Below, piece by piece: positions 17,782-26,305 of a stretch of 39,063 bases of DNA. The number at the start of each line of letters is the position of its first letter. The stretch's first letter is position 1. This stretch comes from Nitrospira sp. UW-LDO-01 (GTDB taxonomy: Bacteria; Nitrospirota; Nitrospiria; Nitrospirales; Nitrospiraceae), in the NCBI GenBank assembly GCA_002254365.1, contig NIUT01000158.1, forward strand, positions 1 through 39,063, written 5' to 3'. The notes under the pieces were generated by a model. That model was given only the letters and a program-made list of their open reading frames with translations. It made no database searches and was not told the DNA's origin. A program made the translations under genes and the position numbers.

Positions 17782-18234
17782 CTAGGTGGAGGGCGATATT
17801 GTCGACGCAGGAGCTGGGATTGGAGCGGCGTCTGCCGGAGTTGACACTGTCCCGGGCGTGGCTGTACCTGCAACAGGTGGCGCAGGTGGAGTGGAAACGG
17901 TTCCTGCTGGAGCGGCAGGAGGGGATGGAGGAGTAGCTGCCTTTGGCGGTGCAGCGGGTTTTGGTGGCACCGGTTTTTCCGGCTTAATGCCTCCCTCCCA
18001 GGATGGGCCAGAGTACATATTTGCCGTTAAGCCCTTGGCTTTCCATTTTTCTTCAAAATCAGCGGCGGCCTTGTTCGGTGTTTCCCCAACACCCGTGACA
18101 TCATTCCACGGATACACTTTTGGTCCGATCTGGCATTCCGATTCTGTCCGTCGCAAATACAACGCGATCGGATTTCCACGGTAGGGCCCAAGAAAAATAT
18201 GAACAGATCCGACGTACTCGAGCAATGAGGCCAT
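17782..18234 (-). CDS. Uncharacterised protein with Pro/Ala/Thr-rich tail
   Basis: The protein has 150 aa from the ATG at 18234, which follows GGGAGG by 5 nt; the ORF-track start at 18345 has no such site. Residues 1-75 (MASLLEYVGSVHIFLGPYRGNPIALYLRR...) form a compact beta-rich region with a W-x-K segment. Residues 80-150 are low-complexity Pro/Ala/Thr (PVPPKPAAPPKAATPP). There is no signal peptide. It is last in the HAD-queE-pepA-nagZ run, 147 bp after nagZ, and converges on the permease. The plus-strand Gly-rich ORF at 17786 is its shadow. Function unknown. Confidence 0.65.
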   Translation of the reverse strand: MASLLEYVGSVHIFLGPYRGNPIALYLRRTESECQIGPKVYPWNDVTGVGETPNKAAADFEEKWKAKGLTANMYSGPSWEGGIKPEKPVPPKPAAPPKAATPPSPPAAPAGTVSTPPAPPVAGTATPGTVSTPADAAPIPAPASTISPST

Positions 18235-18381
18235 AAGGCCCTCCCAGAAATGCTCATGATGCCACAAGAGGTGAGAACGGAGCAAGACTACCCTTGAGTG
18301 GCGCCTTCCGACCTCAGCGGCCGTCCCTTCGAAGGGGCGACCCATAGATCGTCTTGCAAAGAGAACAAATCCTCACAAGGC

Positions 18382-19485
18382 TCATGCCTCAGCTTTCATG
18401 ACCCGCTCTCGGGTTTGGTGAATGGACCGCAAGAGAGCGCGATGGCTGCGGCAGCCAACCGCCAATCTCGCATCAGAGATTGTGACGGGTCGATAGGGAA
18501 AGAGGTACCGGTCCTTCAGGCGGCGGATGCGGGCAAGGGATTGGGCCAGCCGTTGTGGAGAGATGTCTGAGTTGGCAACAGCCTTGGTGACGGCCTGCAT
18601 GGCGGTGACCACCCTGTTCCGATCCTTGCAGATCAGCGGCATGTCGCAACCTGCTTGGATGGCCAGAACAGCCGCGTCTCCGATCCCGTAGTGATCGATG
18701 ATCGCATGCATTTCGAGGTCATCGGTCAGCACGACTCCGTCGTAGTACAACTCTTGGCGAAGCAATTTTGAGATGATGGTTGGGGACAAGGTGGCCGGCC
18801 GCTGCTCATCCAACGCCTGATACTGGACATGGGCGGTCATCATCGTGGCAACGCCGCTGTCAATGGCTCGACGGAACGGGGGGAGCTCAATGCGCTCGAG
18901 GCGTTCACGAGAAGCGGTCACGACGGGCAATTCTTTGTGTGAGTCCGACGTGGTGTCGCCATGTCCTGGAAAGTGCTTCCCGCAGGCAACCACCCGATTG
19001 TCTTGGAGGCCACCCACCGTGGCCAATCCCAATTCGGACACAAGGTTGGGCGTTGCGCCGAATGCTCGGTCACCGATAACCGGGTTTGATGGATTACTAT
19101 TCACATCCAGCACCGGGGACATATTCATGTTGATCCCGACAGCCGCCAATTCTTTTGCAGTCGTCGCGGCCGCGGCATAGGCCAGCTCTGAGGAATGGCA
19201 CTGCCCTAGGACTTCACAGGGTGGGAAAATCGTAAACTCTTTCGGCAACCGCGAGACACGTCCGCCTTCTTGATCAATCGAAATCAAGAGAGGAGAATGC
19301 GGACTGCAGCGTTGAAGATCATTCGTCAGGTCGACGATTTGTTCGGTCGATTGTAGGTTTCTTGCGAACAGGATGATCCCACCGGGCTGATATTCTTTGA
19401 TGAACGAAGCGAGGTCTGCCGACACCGTTGTGCCGTCAAAGCCCATCATGAAGAGCTGTCCGGTCTGATCAGGAGCGGTCGTCAT
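18382..19485 (-). CDS. nagZ: Beta-N-acetylhexosaminidase NagZ (GH3)
   Basis: The protein has 367 aa, cytoplasmic, with no signal peptide. The GH3 signature KHFPGHGDTTSDSHKELP (Lys170-His171, with the His/Asp acid-base loop) and the nucleophile region VVLTDDLEMHAI are both present, along with LLISIDQEGGRVSRL near the start. NagZ releases GlcNAc from 1,6-anhydro-MurNAc peptides during cell-wall recycling. Its ATG overlaps the pepA stop (ATGA), so the two are translationally coupled; both process cell-wall or peptide turnover products. Confidence 0.94.
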   Translation of the reverse strand: MTTAPDQTGQLFMMGFDGTTVSADLASFIKEYQPGGIILFARNLQSTEQIVDLTNDLQRCSPHSPLLISIDQEGGRVSRLPKEFTIFPPCEVLGQCHSSELAYAAAATTAKELAAVGINMNMSPVLDVNSNPSNPVIGDRAFGATPNLVSELGLATVGGLQDNRVVACGKHFPGHGDTTSDSHKELPVVTASRERLERIELPPFRRAIDSGVATMMTAHVQYQALDEQRPATLSPTIISKLLRQELYYDGVVLTDDLEMHAIIDHYGIGDAAVLAIQAGCDMPLICKDRNRVVTAMQAVTKAVANSDISPQRLAQSLARIRRLKDRYLFPYRPVTISDARLAVGCRSHRALLRSIHQTRERVMKAEA

Positions 19486-21014
19486 GCCTGCGTGCTCTCA
19501 GACTTCAGCGAACGATTAATCAGGAACTGGATCAACAGTCTCGTCCCAATGCCAGTCGGACCTTTGGGAATGTACGCGCGTTCCCGCTCGCTCCAATCGG
19601 TACTGGCGATATCGAGGTGTACCCACGGATAGTCGCCCACGAATTTGCTGAGGAACAGGGCAGCGGTGATCATCCCGCCGCCACGCCCACCGATATTTCG
19701 CATATCGGCGACATCGCTTCGGAGTTGCTCGAAGTATTCCTCCCACAACGGCATTTCCCACACCCGCTCTCCGGCTCGGAGCCCGGCGCTCGTGATCGCA
19801 TCCTTCAACTTCGTATCGGTGCCGAACATGCCGATCGCGAATTGTCCCAGGGCGACCACGCAGGCCCCGGTCAGTGTTGCGATGTCGATGAGTGCGGCCG
19901 GTTTAAATCGGGTGGCATAGGCCAAGCCGTCCGACAGAATCAACCGACCCTCAGCATCCGTGTTTTGGACCTCCACGGTTTTTCCAGAGAGCGTGGTGAC
20001 CACGTCTCCAGGACGCATGGCACGACCACCGGGCATGTTCTCCGCTACCGGAAGGATGCCGATGAGGTTGAGGGGTAATTTCAGACGGGCCGCTGCGCGT
20101 ACGGTGGCTAGAACCTCAGCTCCGCCGGTCATGTCGGCTTTCATTTGCTCCATGTTCTCAGCTGGTTTGAGGGAGATCCCTCCCGTATCGAACGTGATGG
20201 TCTTACCAACCAGGACCACCGGGCGATCGTCTTTCTTTTTGGATCCGTGGTACTGGAGAACAATGAATTTAGGTGGTTCGTGGCTGCCCTTCGCAACGCC
20301 AAGCAACGCACCCATCCCGAGCCGCTCCATCTCTTTTTGTTCCAGGATCTTGAGGCTGACCCCGGCATCCTTTGCTACGGCCTTCGCCTCGCTGGCAATC
20401 TTGGTTGGGGTCATCACGTTCGAAGGATGGTTGCAGAGGTCACGAACGAAGACGGTGGCTTCAGCGGTCGCGATCCCACGGCGGATACCCTCAGAAACGG
20501 AGTTCAGAGAGCTTTTCTGCGAGACCAGTATGGTCATGGCGGTGACGTCCTTGCCCGTCGGCTTCTCACTACGATAGGACGTGAACTGATAGCTTCCTAA
20601 GATCGCTCCTTCGGTCAGGGTCTGGGACAAGTCGCTCAGTGAAGCCCCGTGTGGTATGGCGCTCGGCAGCGTCACCGTAAAGGATCCGGCTTTTGATTGG
20701 CGAACCCGTTTGACGGCATACCCCATGGCTTGGCGAATCTTTTCCAAGCTGAGTTGATGTGGCTTTCCAAGGCCCGCTAAAACCAGACGCTTCGTTGGAA
20801 GCTTTCCATGGGTGTGAAGCAAGAGGACCTCTTGAGCCTTCCCCTCGAACTCCCGTGATCGCAGGAGGTCACGAAGTGATCCACCAAGGGCTCGATCCAA
20901 CGAAGCTCCATCGGGGGATGAGAGGATGTCATCCTCGCAGAGTAGGATGACGAGCGCTTCTGTACGGTCGGTATCGACGCGTCCCTGTTTGGCGTGAACC
21001 CGCATGATATTCAT
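19482..21014 (-). CDS. pepA: Cytosolic leucyl aminopeptidase PepA (M17)
   Basis: The protein has 510 aa. The M17 signature NTDAEGRLILSDGLAYA is present, with the metal-binding Lys/Asp segment VGKTITFDTGGISLKPAENMEQMKADMTGGA and the C-terminal SPxGxTGxG-like GPTGIGTRLLIQFL. It is a hexameric two-metal enzyme that removes N-terminal residues in the cytoplasm. AGGAGA lies just before the ATG at 21014; a second ATG at 21005 is possible. It lies 96 bp after queE and overlaps nagZ. Confidence 0.96.
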   Translation of the reverse strand: MNIMRVHAKQGRVDTDRTEALVILLCEDDILSSPDGASLDRALGGSLRDLLRSREFEGKAQEVLLLHTHGKLPTKRLVLAGLGKPHQLSLEKIRQAMGYAVKRVRQSKAGSFTVTLPSAIPHGASLSDLSQTLTEGAILGSYQFTSYRSEKPTGKDVTAMTILVSQKSSLNSVSEGIRRGIATAEATVFVRDLCNHPSNVMTPTKIASEAKAVAKDAGVSLKILEQKEMERLGMGALLGVAKGSHEPPKFIVLQYHGSKKKDDRPVVLVGKTITFDTGGISLKPAENMEQMKADMTGGAEVLATVRAAARLKLPLNLIGILPVAENMPGGRAMRPGDVVTTLSGKTVEVQNTDAEGRLILSDGLAYATRFKPAALIDIATLTGACVVALGQFAIGMFGTDTKLKDAITSAGLRAGERVWEMPLWEEYFEQLRSDVADMRNIGGRGGGMITAALFLSKFVGDYPWVHLDIASTDWSERERAYIPKGPTGIGTRLLIQFLINRSLKSESTQA

Positions 21015-21110
21015 TGGCTCTCCTTGGTGAATATGAACGATTAACCGCTATCAGCCCTTGAGAGTTCGTGGTCGTAATAGGTCTGGCATTCCGATGGTCC
21101 AGGGGATCCC

Positions 21111-21746
21111 TCACACACCTCTCATCTCGGGTGCCCAAATATGTTTGTGCAATTGGAGTTGAAGACGAGCACTGAGGCGATCTGCGAGCAGCCATTCTGC
21201 TAACTGGCGAGGATCGAGTGTCCCGAACACCGGACTGAAGAGGATTGGGCAGCGATCGGTCAAATGGAATTGTTGGAGAATGTCTTTTGCCCATTCATAG
21301 TCGGTGCGATCTTGAATGACGAATTTCACTTCATCTCGCGGTCTCAGCCGCCTCACATTCGGCCAGTGCATGCGGTCTGTCATACCACTTCCTGGGCATT
21401 TCACATCCAGAATGATACGAACGGATGGATCGACGGTGCTGGTATCGACTGCGCCACTCGTTTCAAGCAGGACGGTGAAGCCGTCGTGGCACAATCGATC
21501 TAACAGAATCGTCGTTTCCGCTTGTGCCAAGGGTTCGCCTCCCGTCACCTCGACCAAGGGGCACCCATACGAACGAACTTTCCCAAGAATGTCCTCGATG
21601 GATTGGTCTGTTCCTCCAAAGAATGCATACGCTGTGTCGCACCAGGTGCAGCGAAGCGGACAGCCGGTGAGGCGCACAAACACGCAGGGTAATCCAGCAA
21701 AGGTTGATTCCCCTTGAATGCTATGAAAGATTTCGGTGACGCGCAT
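21111..21746 (-). CDS. queE: 7-carboxy-7-deazaguanine synthase QueE
   Basis: The protein has 211 aa from the ATG at 21746, giving the family-typical start MRVTEIFHSIQGEST; the longer ORF (to 21869) overlaps the upstream gene and is not supported. The radical-SAM cysteines are C29-x3-C33-x2-C36 (CPLRCTWC), with EVTGGEPLAQ as the SAM-binding GGE motif. QueE converts carboxy-tetrahydropterin to CDG in queuosine/7-deazapurine synthesis. No queC, queD or queF lies in the window. It is 76 bp downstream of the HAD gene. Confidence 0.93.
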   Translation of the reverse strand: MRVTEIFHSIQGESTFAGLPCVFVRLTGCPLRCTWCDTAYAFFGGTDQSIEDILGKVRSYGCPLVEVTGGEPLAQAETTILLDRLCHDGFTVLLETSGAVDTSTVDPSVRIILDVKCPGSGMTDRMHWPNVRRLRPRDEVKFVIQDRTDYEWAKDILQQFHLTDRCPILFSPVFGTLDPRQLAEWLLADRLSARLQLQLHKHIWAPEMRGV

Positions 21747-21822
21747 GAACAACGTGTGGGCTAACTCATGATGGACGTGGTGATTCGCCGAAGAGGGAGT
21801 ACCTCCGGTCATCAAGATTCGT

Positions 21823-22503
21823 TCAGGGCCACTTGACAACCGGCCAGTGATGACGACGGGCGATAGCATCCATTCCCCGAATCGGATTGACCACGGTCGG
21901 ATGTCCTACGGCGCGGAGGAGGTCAATGTCTCCCGGACTATCGCCATACGCGTAGCATTGGGATAAATCCAATGTGAGGTCTTGGGTCAACCGATCGATC
22001 AGCTGACGTTTTCCCGCTCCATATGGGAGTGGAGGCACAAGCAAACCCGTATAGAGGCCCTGCTGCTGCTCCAACCGGCTGGCAAAACAGCGATCCACTT
22101 GAAGTGCGTCTGCGACAGGGGCGATCAGAAAGTCGAGCGATCCGGTCACGAAAATGATGGTATGGCCTGCCCGGCGGTGTTCATCAAGCTTACGCATCGC
22201 GATTGCCGAGACACGAGGACAGAGCTCTTCCCGACAAAATTCTTCACCCAGGGGTTCGATCACCTGGGAAGGTTTCCCGGCCAAGTACAGCTTCCGTTGG
22301 CGGAGAGGATGGAGCGATAAGGGAGGAATGTGCCGCAAGAGCCACGCAACGCTGTCTCGAGCTTCAGGCCAACCGACAATCCCCCGACGCCATAGCCAAC
22401 GGAAGAACCTCAACTCACTTGCTTCGCCGGGTAAAATTGTATTGTCGACATCGAAAAATGCAGCAACCGTAGAAGCAAGGTCTCGTTGATCAGTCTGTAT
22501 CAT
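21823..22503 (-). CDS. HAD-superfamily IB phosphatase (SerB-like)
   Basis: The protein has 226 aa. HAD motif I is FDVDNTIL with nucleophile Asp18 and acid-base Asp20. Motif II is IIFVTGS. Motif III/IV is YAYGDSPGDIDLLRAVG. An all-helical cap lies between (about 30-95). The HAD-IB group includes phosphoserine and glycerol-phosphate phosphatases; the substrate cannot be read. The first gene of a minus-strand run leading to queE, pepA and nagZ. No clear Shine-Dalgarno is visible. Confidence 0.88.
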   Translation of the reverse strand: MIQTDQRDLASTVAAFFDVDNTILPGEASELRFFRWLWRRGIVGWPEARDSVAWLLRHIPPLSLHPLRQRKLYLAGKPSQVIEPLGEEFCREELCPRVSAIAMRKLDEHRRAGHTIIFVTGSLDFLIAPVADALQVDRCFASRLEQQQGLYTGLLVPPLPYGAGKRQLIDRLTQDLTLDLSQCYAYGDSPGDIDLLRAVGHPTVVNPIRGMDAIARRHHWPVVKWP

Positions 22504-22558
22504 GCGAGTGTCACGGAGACGTGAATTGAGAGGGCAATTCTACCGGACGATTCGTTCA

Positions 22559-22588
22559 TTGACAAGAATTTTGGGCTACTTCTATAAT
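22559..22588 (+). promoter_or_regulatory. Perfect-consensus sigma70 promoter
   Basis: TTGACA-N18-TATAAT matches both consensus hexamers exactly. Transcription would start near 22595 and run toward tRNA-Leu(GAG), 170 nt away. Confidence 0.8.
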
Positions 22589-22594
22589 GCAGCC

Positions 22595-22755
22595 TCCTTT
22601 TCCCTCGTGTGCTGACTTGGGGGCTTCACCGCAGGGTTCGTGATACGAGCCTGCGAGAAGGCCAGGGTGAGTGAAATCCCATGACGGATGTTTCATGGCC
22701 GTCACGCGGTTGAGCACCCCAAGAACATGGTGGCAGGCCGCGTTGAAACTTCCTG
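22595..22755 (+). ncRNA. Candidate structured RNA or leader upstream of tRNA-Leu(GAG)
   Basis: This non-coding stretch follows a perfect promoter and is dense in complementary segments: hairpin GCAGG(G)TTCGT/ACGAGCCTGC (22631-22654), hairpin TGACGG/CCGTCA (22682-22704), long-range CTTGGGG (22616-22622) with CCCCAAG (22717-22723), and ACGCGG/CCGCGT (22704-22743). The last two pairings cross, so they would be alternatives or a pseudoknot. It may be only a tRNA leader, or an independent small RNA such as a 6S-like RNA. The family is not recognised. Confidence 0.4.
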
Positions 22756-22761
22756 CTGAGT

Positions 22762-22845
22762 GCCGAAGTGGTGGAATGGCAGACACGCACGTTTGAGGGG
22801 CGTGTGGCGCAAGCCGTGCGGGTTCAAGTCCCGCCTTCGGCACCA
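22762..22845 (+). tRNA. tRNA-Leu(GAG)
   Basis: A class II tRNA: acceptor GCCGAAG/CTTCGGC, anticodon stem CACGT/GCGTG with loop TTGAGGG (anticodon GAG, reads CTC/CTT), variable arm TGGCGCAAGCCG, T loop TTCAAGT and an encoded CCA. The length is 84 nt. The minus ORF with AGLEPARLAP is its antisense artefact. Confidence 0.96.
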
Positions 22846-23338
22846 TAAGATTCTTCGTCGTAAAGTTCAGGGCACTCCCTGAACCGCCAACGGTGCTTGG
22901 GCTTCAGATCACTCGTATAGGCCGATTGACCGAGTCGCTTCCTAACCCACGGCTTCTCCTGAATTGGTTCTTGCCTCGATAGTATCGGACGACTTCGAAT
23001 TTCCATACAACCTAACCTACCGCATCCACGCATGGTTCCTTCGTATGGAGTAACTGGCACCTCTAGCGCGGGTACGAACGGTACTGGTGAGAAGGGATCG
23101 CCCCAATCCTGTCTCTGGTAACAGTGCTGCCCAGGCTTCTTGCCTTAGAAGCGAATCATTCCTGATGTGAGGTGCCGTTAGGATCTAGACTTTCAGCTCT
23201 ATATAATAGGACACTGCGGGCCATTTGGGCCTAGCCTTGGTGTGTGTATGATCGGTCATGAGGGTATGTCGTTAACCTTCCTCTACCGCCACCTCAACTA
23301 GTATTCGGCTATCCCATCACGAGACTAAGGAGCTTCAC
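22846..23338. other. 493-bp non-coding region before the first PAS kinase
   Basis: No credible ORF is present. It holds TATAAT at 23202-23207 with only a weak -35 (TTAGGA), and a 15-mer GGATCTAGACTTTCA (23181-23195) that recurs upstream of the paralogous kinase gene. AAGGAG precedes the kinase ATG. No repeat of the tRNA 3' end (attachment site) was seen. Confidence 0.5.
23181..23195. repeat. 15-mer shared with the region upstream of the 11-PAS kinase, copy 1
   Basis: GGATCTAGACTTTCA lies 143 nt before the first kinase start and just upstream of a TATAAT. The identical sequence is at 26109-26123. Confidence 0.6.
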
Positions 23339-25996
23339 ATGAACGGCCCCCTTCCTCTTGTCGATGTCCTGCGTCAACAAGTTGCTCATCTTGTGCGTGA
23401 ACAGGCCGAGCGAGACACGGTGTTGCATGAGCGAACTCGGCATCTTCGTGTGGCTCAGGCCCTCGCTCATCTGGGTAGTTGGGAGTGGGAAATCGAGAGC
23501 GGGGCTGTTCGGTGCTCGTCTGAGTTGTATCGGATCTTTGGCCGTGAATCTGGGGCAGAGCTGCTGACCTTTGATGGGTTTATCACGGCAGTGTTCTCAG
23601 AAGATCGTGATCGGATCCTGGCCTCTATCAATCAGGCCCTGGGTGGCCGAGCGTCGTATGATGTGGAATATCGGGTCGTGCGTCCAAACGGTGAGGTGCG
23701 GACCATTCATTCCTGCGCAGAGGTTTTGCGTGACGACAATGGAAAGCCCTGTCGCATGTCCGGGTCTGTTCTGGACATCACCGATCGGACACGCATAGCA
23801 GAAACATTGCGCTCCTCGCAGGACAAACTGAGGCAAGCGCTCCACGCATCGGGTATCGGACTGTGGGACTGGAACACGTATACCAACGAGATGGTCCTGT
23901 CAGAGGAATGGAAGCGTCAGCTTGGGTACGACCAGGCGGAGCTTTCAGACTCATTCGAGACGTGGGAAGGTCTGTTGCATCCGGATGATCATGATCGTGT
24001 CGTGGTTTGCTTGCAGGACGCTGTGTGTAAACGTCAGGACGAATATCGCCAGGAATACCGGCTCAGGCACAAAGATGGGACCTATCGATGGATTGAGTCT
24101 CGCGCCGCGTTGGTGACAGAAGCTGACGGTCGCCAGATCCGTTTCCTCGGTTCACATATGGACATTACGGATCGCAAACGCATGGAGCAAGCGGTCCGAG
24201 AGAGTGAAGACCGGTACCGAACGTTGGTCGACCTGTCCCCATCCGGAGTCTTTGTCTTCTGTGAAGGGCGGGCCGTCTACGTTAACCACAGAGGCGCTCT
24301 TCTCCTCGGGGCGAGCGATCCTCCGGAGCTTCTCGGTCGATCCATGTTCGAGTTTCTCCATCCAGACGACCACCACGATATCCATGAACATGCCCGTCGG
24401 GTGCTTGCTGGAAACGGGTCAGTCCATAGCGCGGAACGAACCTATCTCAGGAAAGATGGAACGTCGATTCCTGTTCAAATGGAGGCCGCCAGGATCGTCT
24501 GGAATGGTATCCCCGCCATCATCGTGCTGATCTCCGATGTCACTGAGCGCAAGCAGGCAGAAAAAGCCTTACGGGCGAGCGAGGAGCGGTTTGCTAAAGC
24601 GTTCAAGACCAGTCCCCATCCCATTCTCATCAGTGAGATTGAAACAGGCCGGTTGGTCGAGGTCAACGATGCGGCCAGCCACCTGTTATGTCATCACACG
24701 GAGGAACGGGAAAACCAGATTGTTTCAGAGCTCGAGGTTTTGGGCCCGGCTGAGGAGCAAGTCCGTTTTCGCGAGCGAATGAGAGAGGTTGGGCCGCTCC
24801 GCAACCTGGAGGTGAGTCTCCGGGCCAGCAACGGCGATATCCGCCGCTTCCTCCTGTCGTCGGAGGTCATCGAGTTGAATGGGAAGCCGTGCAGGGTGAC
24901 GGTTGGGGATGATGTCACTGATCGGAAACGAGCTGAAGACGAGTTGCGCCGATCACATGGTTTGTTGCGGCAGGTCATCGATGGCTCACCGAATTTTATC
25001 TTTGCCAAAGATAGGGAAGGGCGGTTTACCATGGCCAACAAAGCGGTTGCTGATTGTTATGGGACAACGGTGCACGATTTGATTGGACAGACGGACGCCG
25101 ATTTTAATCCCCATTGGGATGAGGTGGAGTTTTCCCGCGAGAAGGATCTCGAGGTCATGACGTCTCTGCAGGAATGCTTTGTTGCTGAGGAAAAGTTCAC
25201 GGATTGGTCTGGAGCAACGCGCTGGCTGCAAACCATCAAACGGCCGATTGTCGATGACCAGGGGTGTTTTCATATGGTGCTTGGATCGGCGACAGACATA
25301 ACGGAACGGAAGCGGATGGAAGAAACGCTGCTCCAGCACGAACGGGATCTGAATGCAGCGCTACAGGATCGAGAGCGGATCAGCCAGGACCTGCATGACG
25401 ATATTCTTCAATCAGTTTATGCCGCCGGGCTCGGGTTGGAAGCTTGTCGGTCGATGATGAAGCGGCAACCCGAGTTGACCACAGATCATTTCATGGCGAC
25501 CTTGGAACAGGCCATTGGGCAACTCAACCAGGTCATTGAGAAGATCCGTAATTTCATCTCAGGGCTTGAGGCTCGTGTCATACAAGGTGCGGATTTCATA
25601 GAGGACTTACGAACTATGGTACAGACGATGTGCAGGGCATCGTCCATTCAATGCCGGGTACGGATCGATGACAGGGTCGGGGAGTATTTCTCACCTGAAC
25701 CGGCGGTCCATCTCATCAACATTGTAAGAGAGGCATTGAGTAATGCCCTTCGTCATAGTCATGCCACACGTATTACCGTGTCGTTGCGTCAGTTCCTTGG
25801 ATCAGTCCGCCTGACGGTGACGGATAATGGCATCGGATTCAACCCAAAGTCGGTTCAGGGTGTTGGTCATGGTCTAGAAAATATGACGGCACGAGCGCAC
25901 AAAGCCGGCGGGGTGTTTGCCGTACGATCGGAACCTCACCGCGGGACCAGGGTTCTTCTTGATCTCCCCAAAGATTCCCCAGACTATTCCAATTAA
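23339..25996 (+). CDS. Cytoplasmic sensor histidine kinase with five PAS domains, NarL type
   Basis: The protein has 885 aa with no membrane segment. A short N-terminal coiled coil (about 8-35) precedes five PAS/PAC units (about 38-150, 160-279, 288-404, 411-529, 540-657), each ending in a DITDRK-like PAC tail. A HisKA_3 dimerisation helix follows with phosphoacceptor His686 (RISQDLHDDILQSVYAAGLGLE), then an HATPase_c domain with N box EALSNALRHSHATRI and G box TDNGIGF. Ligands are unknown. No response regulator is adjacent; the NarL-type regulator after the paralogue is the likely partner. AAGGAG lies ahead of the ATG. All five PAS units have collinear counterparts in the next gene. Confidence 0.93.
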   Translation: MNGPLPLVDVLRQQVAHLVREQAERDTVLHERTRHLRVAQALAHLGSWEWEIESGAVRCSSELYRIFGRESGAELLTFDGFITAVFSEDRDRILASINQALGGRASYDVEYRVVRPNGEVRTIHSCAEVLRDDNGKPCRMSGSVLDITDRTRIAETLRSSQDKLRQALHASGIGLWDWNTYTNEMVLSEEWKRQLGYDQAELSDSFETWEGLLHPDDHDRVVVCLQDAVCKRQDEYRQEYRLRHKDGTYRWIESRAALVTEADGRQIRFLGSHMDITDRKRMEQAVRESEDRYRTLVDLSPSGVFVFCEGRAVYVNHRGALLLGASDPPELLGRSMFEFLHPDDHHDIHEHARRVLAGNGSVHSAERTYLRKDGTSIPVQMEAARIVWNGIPAIIVLISDVTERKQAEKALRASEERFAKAFKTSPHPILISEIETGRLVEVNDAASHLLCHHTEERENQIVSELEVLGPAEEQVRFRERMREVGPLRNLEVSLRASNGDIRRFLLSSEVIELNGKPCRVTVGDDVTDRKRAEDELRRSHGLLRQVIDGSPNFIFAKDREGRFTMANKAVADCYGTTVHDLIGQTDADFNPHWDEVEFSREKDLEVMTSLQECFVAEEKFTDWSGATRWLQTIKRPIVDDQGCFHMVLGSATDITERKRMEETLLQHERDLNAALQDRERISQDLHDDILQSVYAAGLGLEACRSMMKRQPELTTDHFMATLEQAIGQLNQVIEKIRNFISGLEARVIQGADFIEDLRTMVQTMCRASSIQCRVRIDDRVGEYFSPEPAVHLINIVREALSNALRHSHATRITVSLRQFLGSVRLTVTDNGIGFNPKSVQGVGHGLENMTARAHKAGGVFAVRSEPHRGTRVLLDLPKDSPDYSN

Positions 25997-26108
25997 TCCA
26001 AGTGGTTAGAAGAGCATATCCCGGAGGCCATACGGATTGGAATTCAGTCTCTGGTTCCATCGATCCGTACGGTTCCTGCCGAGTTCCTTCAAAAGTTTCA
26101 GGCCATTT

Positions 26109-26123
26109 GGATCTAGACTTTCA
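26109..26123. repeat. 15-mer shared with the region upstream of the 5-PAS kinase, copy 2
   Basis: GGATCTAGACTTTCA lies 182 nt before the 11-PAS kinase start and is identical to 23181-23195. No TATAAT follows at the same distance. Confidence 0.6.
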
Positions 26124-26151
26124 CCCGTGGTCGTAGGAGACTAGCTCCCGC

Positions 26152-26176
26152 TTGGTTCCTGGTGATTAGGAACCAA
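26152..26176. repeat. Perfect 9-bp inverted repeat
   Basis: TTGGTTCCT and AGGAACCAA surround a 7-nt loop, 129 nt before the 11-PAS kinase. No T run follows. It could be an operator, a transcript hairpin, or the end of the upstream kinase mRNA. Confidence 0.65.
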
Positions 26177-26305
26177 TAGCCTTGGTCTGAGAGCCTCGGT
26201 TTTTCCGGTACATGCCGCCATTGTGCCCCAGTGTTGCGTCGTGAAGTCGTTGTCGGAACAAGTCGACCGGAGCTTGCGAAAGAGTGTTGAGGGAGGAGTC
26301 CCACT

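Larger units (their letters stand above)
25997..26305. other. 309-bp non-coding region between the two PAS kinases
   Basis: No ORF is credible. It holds the second copy of the shared 15-mer (26109-26123), a perfect 9-bp inverted repeat (26152-26176), and GGGAGGAG as ribosome binding site just before the next ATG. No clear -35/-10 pair was found. Confidence 0.5.

Noticed and set aside
17786-18184. Plus ORF of 132 aa, Gly/Ala-rich
   Set aside because: It is the antisense of the Pro/Ala-rich tail of the minus-strand gene, which has a better RBS.
19960-20577. Plus ORF of 205 aa
   Set aside because: It is antisense to the conserved core of pepA.
22556-22846. Minus-strand ORF of 96 aa with MVPKAGLEPARLAPHAP
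   Set aside because: This is the common artefact of translating the antisense of tRNA-Leu. The tRNA and its upstream region explain the sequence.
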